From positions 144,572-208,571 of the forward strand of contig NZ_JAMDGZ010000015.1 of NCBI RefSeq assembly GCF_028656935.1: a stretch of DNA of 64,000 bases, in the 5' to 3' direction. Position numbers and translations under genes: made by a program. The DNA is from Pseudomonas rubra. GTDB lineage: Bacteria; Pseudomonadota; Gammaproteobacteria; Pseudomonadales; Pseudomonadaceae. This document shows, in pieces, positions 39,842-47,073 of the stretch (the stretch's first letter is position 1; each line of letters starts with the position of its first letter). Under the pieces are notes generated by a model, which ran no database searches, was not told the DNA's origin, and saw nothing but the letters and a program-made list of their open reading frames with translations.

Positions 39842-41197
39842 CTAGGTGTTTCGCTCCACCTCAAAGCGAATGCGAAAGGCCGCGCCGCCCAATGGCGAGT
39901 CATCCAGGGTCAGGCTGGCGTCGTAGCTTTCGATGATGTCCTTGACCACCGCAAGACCAATGCCCTGCCCCGGATTCTGCCGATCCAGGCGCTCACCACG
40001 CTGGAGGATGCGCTCACGTTGGTCGGGTGGCACGCCAGGGCCATCATCCTCGATACTCAGCACCACCTGGGTTTCGCTGGTTTGCAGGCTGACGCGCACC
40101 TGATTCAGACACAGGCGATAGGCGTTCTCCAGCAGGTTGCCAAGCAACTCGAGCAAAGCGCCCTGCTCCACCGGCACCAGCGCCAGCTCCGGTACATCCA
40201 CGCTGATGTGCACGTGTTTGTCGCGATAGACCTTGGCCAAGGTACTGCACAAGCTGTCGAGCAACGGCCGCAGCTGCACCTGGTGGCGTACCAGGCCGCT
40301 CTTGCGCAGGCTGGCGCGCTGCAACTGGTAATCGATCTGCTGGCTCATGCGTTCGATCTGGCTTTGCAGCACCCGCGCCTGCTCACGGTCTTCGCGGCGC
40401 TGGGCCATGCTTTCACTGACCCCCTGGAGCACGGTCAACGGGGTCTTGAGGCTGTGGGCCAGGTCACCCAGGGAGTCACGATAGCGCCGGCGCTGCTCAC
40501 GCTCGCTACGCAGCAGGCGGTTGAGCGAGTCAGTCAGGCGCAGCAGTTCACGCGGGTGTTCGCCACTCAGGCCCTCGCGGGCGCCCGACTCGACATCGTC
40601 CAGCTCGCGGCTCATCTGCCGCAACGAACGCAGGCCCCAGGTCAGGCCGGCCCAGAGCAGCACCAGCAGTGCCAGCAACGCCGCGCCAAACCCCAGGTAG
40701 AGCTTCTCGCGCAGGCCATCGAGGGTGTGCTGGTACTCACGCACCGGCTGCAGGGCAACGATACTGAAGGCTGCGGTCTTGCCTCCGAGCAGCTTGACCT
40801 CGACGTCATAAACGAAGAACTCCTCACCGTTGCCCTGGCGAATGCGCGCGAACTCGTTGCCGCGCCCGTCATAGCGCGGGGTGTAGTTGATGTTCTCGTC
40901 TGCCGTGGCCCGTGAACGCCACACCAGGTTGCCCTGGCGGTCGTAGATATAGCCGAGCAGACGGCTATCGGGCAGGTTGAATTTCTCGTCGGGCAACAGC
41001 ACCGGCATCTGCAGGTTGCCATCCTCGATGCGCGCGGCGGAAATCAGCGTGGTGACGTCCGAGGCCAGGCGCTGCTCGATCGACTCCTGCAAGGCCAGGC
41101 TGAAGGCCTTTTGCAAGGCGGGCAGCAAACCGAGCATGAACAACAGCGCCAGCACGGCAGCCGCCAGCATCAAACGCAGGCGTAACGAACGGATCAT
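39842..41197 (-). CDS. phoQ: Sensor histidine kinase PhoQ
   Basis: A 451-residue membrane kinase of the Mg2+/cationic-peptide-responsive PhoPQ system. It has two membrane helices flanking a periplasmic sensor (about residues 30-165), HAMP-like linker, HisKA with LAHSLKTPLTVLQG and a HATPase with EDDGPGVPPDQRERI and GQGIGLAVVKDI. ATG 41197 overlaps the phoP stop (ATGA). Assignment as PhoQ rests on the oprH-phoP-phoQ order. Confidence 0.9.
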   Translation of the reverse strand: MIRSLRLRLMLAAAVLALLFMLGLLPALQKAFSLALQESIEQRLASDVTTLISAARIEDGNLQMPVLLPDEKFNLPDSRLLGYIYDRQGNLVWRSRATADENINYTPRYDGRGNEFARIRQGNGEEFFVYDVEVKLLGGKTAAFSIVALQPVREYQHTLDGLREKLYLGFGAALLALLVLLWAGLTWGLRSLRQMSRELDDVESGAREGLSGEHPRELLRLTDSLNRLLRSEREQRRRYRDSLGDLAHSLKTPLTVLQGVSESMAQRREDREQARVLQSQIERMSQQIDYQLQRASLRKSGLVRHQVQLRPLLDSLCSTLAKVYRDKHVHISVDVPELALVPVEQGALLELLGNLLENAYRLCLNQVRVSLQTSETQVVLSIEDDGPGVPPDQRERILQRGERLDRQNPGQGIGLAVVKDIIESYDASLTLDDSPLGGAAFRIRFEVERNT

Positions 41198-41871
41198 CGG
41201 CAACGCTCGGTAAACAGGTAACCCAGGCCACGCACGGTATCAATCGGCTTGAAGCCGTTGTTGCCCTCAAGCTTGCGCCGCAGGCGACCGACCAGCACTT
41301 CGATGACATTCGGGTCGCGCTCGTCATCGTCCGGATACAGTTGCTCCATCAGGCGGTCCTTGGCCACCACCTGCTGATGATGACGCATCAGGTACTCGAG
41401 AATGCGGTACTCATACGCCGTAAGCGCCAAAGGCTGCTCGTCGAGGCTGGCCTGCTTGCGATTGAGGTCGAGCACCAGCGGGCCGGCGGCGATGGTCGAC
41501 TGGGTAAAGCCGCTGGAGCGGCGCAACAAGGCGTTGAGGCGGGCTTCGAGCTCTTCGAACTGGAAGGGTTTGACCACATAATCGTCGGCGCCCGCGGCCA
41601 GGCCTTCGACCTTGTCCTGCCAGTTGCCACGGGCAGTCAGGATCAGGATCGGGAAACTCTTGCCCTGGGAACGCAACTGGCGGATCAGGTCCAGCCCGCT
41701 CATGCCCGGCAGGCCCAAATCGATCACCGCCAGGTCATGGTTGAACTGCTCGGCCTGGTACAGGGCCTCCTCGGCATCCGCCACCGCTTCGACCACATGC
41801 CCGCTCTCCGTCAAGCGGCTGTACAAGTGATGACGCAAAAGTGCCTCATCCTCGACCACCAGCAGTTTCAT
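41194..41871 (-). CDS. phoP: Response regulator PhoP
   Basis: A 225-residue OmpR-type regulator: receiver with MKLLVVEDEALLRHHL and phospho-acceptor in LAVIDLGLPGMSG, winged helix with VLVGRLRRKLEGNNGFKPID and RGLGYLF. The start is ATG 41871 directly before MKLLVVED, with GGAGGAG upstream. It follows oprH on the same strand, and the operon is expected to be autoregulated through the four half-sites upstream of oprH. Confidence 0.93.
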   Translation of the reverse strand: MKLLVVEDEALLRHHLYSRLTESGHVVEAVADAEEALYQAEQFNHDLAVIDLGLPGMSGLDLIRQLRSQGKSFPILILTARGNWQDKVEGLAAGADDYVVKPFQFEELEARLNALLRRSSGFTQSTIAAGPLVLDLNRKQASLDEQPLALTAYEYRILEYLMRHHQQVVAKDRLMEQLYPDDDERDPNVIEVLVGRLRRKLEGNNGFKPIDTVRGLGYLFTERCR

Positions 41872-41986
41872 ATGCTCCTCCAGACCCGCGCCGGCCTTCA
41901 TTGGCCAGTCAATGTTATCGACCGATTGCAGAATAACAGCGAACCGGCCGTGCACATGCAGACCGGTCCGGACTTCGCCAGGCGAC

Positions 41987-42589
41987 TTAGAACGCGTAGT
42001 TGGCCGACAGGTAAGTCTGGGCGCTGCTGTTCAGGCGCAGGCTGCCGACTTTCGGGCCATCATGCTCGGACAGCTCGGTACTGGCGTTGCTGCGCAAGTA
42101 ACGGTAGCCCAGTTCCACCGAGGCATTGTCGCTGACTTGTTGCAGCACGCCGGCCTGCAGGCCGATGGCATAGCCGGTGTCGGTGTCACGGCTGTAGCCG
42201 GAGGACTCCATGCTCATTTTGGTCAGGCCGGCGCTGGCGCCACCGAACAGCTTGGTGGTGTTGCCCAGCGGGTAGAACAGGTCGTAGCTGCCCAGCAGGT
42301 TTTCCTGACGTACTTTCAGGCCGCTGTGGTCGTTGGACACGTTGTCGTAGGTGAGGTAGTAGCGGCCTTGGTCGTTCATCTGACCGAGCCGGATGCCGTA
42401 GGTGCTGTCCTTGCGGATGATGCCGTCGGTGTTCAGGTGGTCGGTGTTGCTGCTGAGCATGCCGGACTTTTTCATCTTGTCGCTGGTCTGACCATAAGTG
42501 ACACCGGCAAAGGTGGTGTCAGCGGCCTGGGCAGCGGCGCTGGCGCCAAGGAAAGCAACGGTGAGCAGCAGGGTATTGAGCTTTTTCAT
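41987..42589 (-). CDS. oprH: Outer-membrane protein OprH
   Basis: A 200-residue eight-stranded beta-barrel that binds LPS and is induced when magnesium is low. The signal peptide ends AAAQA near residue 22. Blocks QGRYYLTYDNVS, RQENLLGSYDLFYPLG, TKLFGGASAGL and ELGYRYLRSNASTE match OprH, with C-terminal Phe. First gene of oprH-phoP-phoQ. Confidence 0.95.
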   Translation of the reverse strand: MKKLNTLLLTVAFLGASAAAQAADTTFAGVTYGQTSDKMKKSGMLSSNTDHLNTDGIIRKDSTYGIRLGQMNDQGRYYLTYDNVSNDHSGLKVRQENLLGSYDLFYPLGNTTKLFGGASAGLTKMSMESSGYSRDTDTGYAIGLQAGVLQQVSDNASVELGYRYLRSNASTELSEHDGPKVGSLRLNSSAQTYLSANYAF

Positions 42590-42648
42590 GGTGTGGTACT
42601 CCAGGTGATGCACTGTGTTGGTGTGGAAGCTAGAGTACGCACGCCGCC

Positions 42649-42687
42649 CTGAACCGCTGCTGAACCCCTCCTGAACCTCGGCTGAAC
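42649..42687 (-). promoter_or_regulatory. Four tandem PhoP half-sites upstream of oprH
   Basis: CTGAAC on the plus strand (GTTCAG on the minus strand, the PhoP half-site) occurs at 42649, 42660, 42671 and 42682, each exactly 11 bases apart. They lie 60-98 bases before the oprH start. This is two PhoP boxes in helical phase, indicating strong PhoP control of oprH-phoP-phoQ. Confidence 0.88.
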
Positions 42688-42731
42688 AGTTGCAGTGACA
42701 CACCGGCAACCGTCACGGCACAATAGCGGCC

Positions 42732-43433
42732 ATGAACCGACTGCCCACCTGCTGTGCCCCGCTGCTGCATCACTGGCCCCTGCCGCGCCCAGTCCCCGGC
42801 GCGCTGCTGGTCAGTTGCCCGTTCGACCCCGCCCTGCTGGCCAGCGATGATTTTGCCCGCGCCGGTATCGAGCAGACCGCCAGCTTGCAACGCTCGGTGG
42901 CCAAGCGTCAGGCCGAGTACCTGGCCGGCCGGGTCTGTGCACGGGCGGCCTTGATGCGCCTCGATGGCCGCGACTATGTCCCGGGTACCGATGAAGACCG
43001 CGCGCCCATCTGGCCGGCCGGCATCTGCGGCTCAATCACCCATGGCAAAGGCTGGGCCGCCGCCGTGGTTGCGCGCAGCAGCGATTGCCTGGGCCTGGGC
43101 CTGGATCAGGAAAGCCTGCTCAGCGACGAGCGCGCCAAGCGCCTGGCCCGAGAGATTCTCACCGACGCCGAAATGCAGCGCATGGACCCCAGCCAGTTGG
43201 GCCTGAGCGTGACCCTGACCTTCTCGCTGAAAGAAAGCCTGTTCAAGGCCCTCTACCCCATCGTTAAACAGCGCTTCTATTTCGAGCACGCCGAAGTGCT
43301 GGAGTGGTCTGCCGAGGGTCACGCACGCTTGCGCCTGCTGACCGACCTGTCAGCGCAGTGGCAGCACGGCCGCGAGCTTGAGGGGCAGTTCTGCCTGCAG
43401 GATGATCAACTGTTGAGCCTGGTCAGCGTCTAA
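42732..43433 (+). CDS. pcpS: 4'-phosphopantetheinyl transferase (EntD/PcpS type)
   Basis: Transfers the phosphopantetheine arm from CoA to carrier proteins of fatty acid and siderophore synthesis. The 233-residue protein has SITHGKGWAAAVV, the Mg-binding GLGLDQES and FSLKESLFKALYP. It is of the single broad-range transferase type of Pseudomonas. Divergent from oprH. Converges with the FhuF-like gene with three bases between stops. Confidence 0.92.
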   Translation: MNRLPTCCAPLLHHWPLPRPVPGALLVSCPFDPALLASDDFARAGIEQTASLQRSVAKRQAEYLAGRVCARAALMRLDGRDYVPGTDEDRAPIWPAGICGSITHGKGWAAAVVARSSDCLGLGLDQESLLSDERAKRLAREILTDAEMQRMDPSQLGLSVTLTFSLKESLFKALYPIVKQRFYFEHAEVLEWSAEGHARLRLLTDLSAQWQHGRELEGQFCLQDDQLLSLVSV

Positions 43434-43436
43434 GCA

Positions 43437-43982
43437 TCAGGACAGCAGCGGGCAGTGCTCGCAATGCCCGACCCAGTCGACCTTGTAGCTCAAGCAGCAG
43501 GTACGGCGCCGGCGCCGGCCTGCAGCATCCTGGCTGACGGCGGCATATAAAGGGCTGTCTGGCGTTTCCAGCAGCGCCTGCAACCCTGCATGGCCCGCGC
43601 CGCCGTACAGGGCCTGATCCAGGCAATCGCCGGCATTGCCCCACAGCACCGCCACTGCCACCGGCCCCAACTGCGCCAGGCGCGCAACCATGGGCTGCAG
43701 GTGTTCCGCCAGCAGCGCCTGCAGGCCTTGGCACGGCGCCCCCTCAGCACCCAGCGCAAGCGGCAGGCCGCGCCCATCCAGCATCACCGTGGTATGGCTG
43801 AACGCCGACAAGGGTGCACCGTCAGCCAACATCCGCCACACCAACGCGAAGTAGTACTTGGACCACTGCGACACCAGCACCGGCCGCTGAGCCGGCATCA
43901 ACGCCGGGCCATACAGCGCCAGCAGTAATGCATCAAAACGAGCTTCATCGAGCAACGCCGGCAGGGCAATCGGCGTGCTCAT
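43437..43982 (-). CDS. FhuF-like siderophore-iron reductase
   Basis: A 181-residue protein with the FhuF C-terminal [2Fe-2S] ligands CC-x10-C-x2-C (TCCLSYKVDWVGHCEHC). FhuF releases iron from hydroxamate siderophores by reduction. The ATG overlaps the kinase gene stop (ATGA, 43979-43982), making it the third gene of the RstA/RstB-like operon. The linkage suggests that two-component system controls an iron step. Confidence 0.88.
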   Translation of the reverse strand: MSTPIALPALLDEARFDALLLALYGPALMPAQRPVLVSQWSKYYFALVWRMLADGAPLSAFSHTTVMLDGRGLPLALGAEGAPCQGLQALLAEHLQPMVARLAQLGPVAVAVLWGNAGDCLDQALYGGAGHAGLQALLETPDSPLYAAVSQDAAGRRRRRTCCLSYKVDWVGHCEHCPLLS

Positions 43983-45595
43983 GCGCCGTCCTGGTTGCGC
44001 GGCCAGTTCAGGCTGAAGCAGGCGCCGCCCAGGCGCTCACTGTGCCCCACCGAGGCCCGGCCACCATGCCAGTAGATGATCCGCCGCACGATCGACAAGC
44101 CCAGGCCGTGTCCGCCCGACGCCCGAGCGCGGCTGTCATCGAGCCGGGTAAAGGGGGTAAAAATGCGCTCCCAGACACTTTCCGGCACACCCGGACCATC
44201 GTCCTCGACATCGATCCGGCAGCGCTGCACGCCCAACTGATAGCTGAGGCTGACCTGCGACTCGGCGTGACGCATGGCGTTGCTGACCAGGTTCTGCAGC
44301 GCCCGATGCAGGTAGCGCGGCTCAGCCTCGACCCACGGCCCCTGCCCGTCCGGGCCTTTTTCGCCGCCCTGGCAGGGGCCACGCAGCACCCGCACCTCAC
44401 GTCGTAAAGGCGCAAGCTCGGCGATCACCTGATCGAGCAGAGCATCCAGGTCGACCCGTTGAAAGTGCAGGGCCGGCGCGCCTTGCTCGAGGCGGGCGTA
44501 GGTCAGCATTTCATCGACCAGCTTGTCCAGGTCCTGGATATCGCCATCCATGCCGGTCAAGTACTTGTCCCGGGCCTGATCGGTGCTGGCACTGGCGATC
44601 ATCTCCAGACCAAAGCGCAGGCGCGCCACTGGCGTGCGCAACTCATGGGACACCGCCCGCACCAGTTCGCGCTGGATAGTCAGCGAACGCTGCAGGTGCT
44701 CGGCCATGCCGTTGAACGCCGCGGCCAGGCGCCCGACCGAATCGGCGTCATCGGCGGCGACGCGGGTGTCCAGGCTGCCCTGGGCAATCAGGGTCGCGGC
44801 GGCTTCAAGCCCGGACAGACGCCGTTCCAGCTGGCGCACCAGCAGGTAGACGATCAGGCCGATCAGGCACAGGCCCAATGCGGCAATCAATACCAGCAGG
44901 TGCGGCGGATAAGGGTTCATCTGATACAGCGGGCCAATTTCCAGCACCCAGGGCGTACCCACCAGGCCAGCAAACACGCGGATCGAGTCGCCGTCCTTGC
45001 CCAGCGCCATCACCGTGTCGCCTTCGTCGATGCGCCGGCGCTGGTCCTCGTCCATGTCGGTTTGGTTGACCCGCTGCAAGCGCAGGTCGAAGCCAAAGCC
45101 CTTGCTTTGCTTGAGTGCGGCCAGGCGTTGGGGCTGCTCGGCGACCGGGTAGCGCACCAGTTCATCGGCCAGCAGGTAGATGGTGGCGCGAGCCAGTTGT
45201 TCGCTGATCTGCTGCACCTCGCCAACCAGCAGCAAATCCTGCTCAGCCACCTGGCGCAGCACCCTGGCTGCGTGCGGGCCGGTCTTTTCCACCAGCACCT
45301 GGCCGCGCTGCAACTGGCTGCGCTGGCTGCCGTCGAGGGCGGTGCTGCTGAGCGCCTGCAGTTCCAGCGGAATGCCGAGCAGGCGCTCCCAGATCAACAG
45401 GGTGCGCTTGCGTTCGACGCCGTCAAGCGCCGCCAGGTTGTCTGCCATCAGGGTAAAGGTGCCATGGGCCAGGCGCTCGCGGTACTGGCCGGCGCGCACC
45501 TCGTTGAGCAGGTGAAGGCTGAGCACGCCGAGCACTGCCACCAGTACCAAGGCGGCGAGCATGCCGCCATAGATGCGCAGGAAGATCGAGTTCAT
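43979..45595 (-). CDS. RstB-like sensor histidine kinase
   Basis: A 538-residue membrane kinase: N-terminal helix, long periplasmic domain (about 30-240), second helix (VLIALGLCLIGLIVYLLV), HAMP, HisKA with LVRAVSHELRTPVARLRFG, and HATPase with EDDGPGVPESVWERIF and GGHGLGLSIVRR. It overlaps the regulator gene upstream and the FhuF-like gene downstream by four bases each. Signal unknown. Confidence 0.9.
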   Translation of the reverse strand: MNSIFLRIYGGMLAALVLVAVLGVLSLHLLNEVRAGQYRERLAHGTFTLMADNLAALDGVERKRTLLIWERLLGIPLELQALSSTALDGSQRSQLQRGQVLVEKTGPHAARVLRQVAEQDLLLVGEVQQISEQLARATIYLLADELVRYPVAEQPQRLAALKQSKGFGFDLRLQRVNQTDMDEDQRRRIDEGDTVMALGKDGDSIRVFAGLVGTPWVLEIGPLYQMNPYPPHLLVLIAALGLCLIGLIVYLLVRQLERRLSGLEAAATLIAQGSLDTRVAADDADSVGRLAAAFNGMAEHLQRSLTIQRELVRAVSHELRTPVARLRFGLEMIASASTDQARDKYLTGMDGDIQDLDKLVDEMLTYARLEQGAPALHFQRVDLDALLDQVIAELAPLRREVRVLRGPCQGGEKGPDGQGPWVEAEPRYLHRALQNLVSNAMRHAESQVSLSYQLGVQRCRIDVEDDGPGVPESVWERIFTPFTRLDDSRARASGGHGLGLSIVRRIIYWHGGRASVGHSERLGGACFSLNWPRNQDGA

Positions 45596-46308
45596 TGCGC
45601 CTGGCCCATGGCTTCGGCCGCCTCACGGACGAACAGGTAGCCCTTGCTGCGGATGGTCTTGATCATCCGCGGGTGCTCGGGATCGTCGCCGATTTTTGGG
45701 CGGATACGAGAAATGCGCACATCAATGGAGCGATCCTGGCCGTCATAGCCGACCCCGCGCAAGGAGGTGAAGATCTCCTCGCGCGACAAGGTGCGCCCGG
45801 CATTGCTCACCAGCAGCCATAAAAGGTCGAACTCGGCGCTGGTCAGTTCGATGCCGCTGTCGTACAGCCAGGCCTCGCGCAGGCTGTTGTCGACCCGCAG
45901 CGGACCGAACTGCAACGCTTGCGGCGCCTGAGCAACGGCCTCGCTGCGGCGCAACAGGGCGTTGATGCGTGCCAGCAGCAAGCGCGGGCGCACCGGCTTG
46001 CAGACATAGTCGTCGGCGCCCAGGTCCAGGCCCTGGACCTGATCGAGGTCGTCGCTGCGCGCGGTCAGCATCAGGATCGGCCCGGGGTACTGTTGGCGCA
46101 CCTTGCGGCAAATACTCAGGCCGTCCTCGCCAGGCAGCATCAGGTCAAGGATCACCAGGTCCGGCTGCTCGGCAATGATCCGCGCCGCCGCCAGCGCGCC
46201 ATTGCCCTCCACTTCCACGGCAAAGCCATTGGCCTGCAGGTATTCACGGGTCAGGTCGGCCAGACGCTGGTCATCCTCGACAATCAATACCCGACTGCTC
46301 TGCTCCAC
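45592..46308 (-). CDS. RstA-like OmpR-family response regulator
   Basis: A 238-residue regulator: receiver with VLIVEDDQRLADL and phospho-acceptor in LVILDLMLPGEDG, Lys in CKPVRP; winged helix with FTSLRGVGYDGQDRSIDVRISRIR and SKGYLFV. First gene of an operon with its kinase and the FhuF-like reductase. Divergent from nrdA across a 765-base gap. Confidence 0.92.
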   Translation of the reverse strand: MEQSSRVLIVEDDQRLADLTREYLQANGFAVEVEGNGALAAARIIAEQPDLVILDLMLPGEDGLSICRKVRQQYPGPILMLTARSDDLDQVQGLDLGADDYVCKPVRPRLLLARINALLRRSEAVAQAPQALQFGPLRVDNSLREAWLYDSGIELTSAEFDLLWLLVSNAGRTLSREEIFTSLRGVGYDGQDRSIDVRISRIRPKIGDDPEHPRMIKTIRSKGYLFVREAAEAMGQAQ

Positions 46309-46594
46309 GGCTCACCTCAACAGCGTGTTGTTATAAAGAGTGCCCACTTCACCGAAAGGCAACATTGGCCCCGGATACTACGTCGGGTACCGACGCCTGC
46401 CAACCGCCGTTACCAGCAGTAAAAAACCCGCAGAAAACCCGCTCGGACAAGCCGGTTTTTTGTGGTAGGGTTCGCGCCCGCAAAATCTGCCTCAAGCCCT
46501 GCAACCTGTGAAAAAATCGGTGACGGGCGGTCATCCCGCGCTAAGACGCGGCCTACAAGGGGTTGAGTGAAATCACTCACAAAATACGCACAAG

Positions 46595-46603
46595 TTATCC
46601 ACA
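46595..46603 (+). promoter_or_regulatory. DnaA box upstream of nrdA
   Basis: TTATCCACA, a perfect high-affinity DnaA box, 35 bases before the first NrdR-box candidate. In E. coli nrdAB is also controlled by DnaA. Confidence 0.7.
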
Positions 46604-46631
46604 GACCCCGACCTTGCATTAGCCCCCAGAC

Positions 46632-46676
46632 CGCATTATCTTGTATCCCAAGCGAAACAAAACACTACATCTTGGG
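46632..46676 (+). promoter_or_regulatory. Tandem NrdR-box candidates
   Basis: CGCATTATCTTGTAT (46632-46646) and ACACTACATCTTGGG (46662-46676) share ATCTTG exactly 31 bases apart, three helical turns. This matches the paired, in-phase boxes used by the ATP/dATP-sensing repressor NrdR. The individual matches to consensus are imperfect. Confidence 0.65.
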
Positions 46677-47073
46677 GTTTACTGAAAATCCCAAGCACAA
46701 GTGAAGCAAAGAACTCAAGCCCTCAACGGGTAGATTTTTTGCCGGAACTTTAGAAGAGATCAGCAGCCAAACCGCTCCTGCGCAGGCGTCCGCTGCAAGC
46801 CCTTTGAGGGCGTTGTTTCGGGTACGGGTGAAGCCATCGGCACACTCGACAGCAACAGTTTTGAGTCACGGACTCAAGACCTTTGACTTCGGCCAGGGAG
46901 CGGCAAGCATTTGCCCTAATTCCTGAACTGTCCCGAAGTGAGTATTCCCGCCCCGTGCGGCATGCCGGAACCTCTGGTTCCCGCGCGCCCTCGGGGTCGG
47001 TTGTTGAGCTTTCGGACGGAACGGTTGGCGCTCACAAAGCGCCTCAACAAACTTAAAGAACGTGGAGACACCC

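Larger units (their letters stand above)
46309..47073. other. Long regulatory region upstream of nrdA
   Basis: No convincing gene in 765 bases. The nrd control sites lie at 46595-46676. They are followed by a leader of nearly 400 bases. Just before the nrdA ribosome site, GGTTGTTGAG (46999-47008) can pair with CTCAACAAAC (47043-47052), and an alternative inner hairpin GGCGC/GCGCC (47027-47043) competes with it. A further hairpin with a T-run lies near 46434-46462. Confidence 0.55.
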
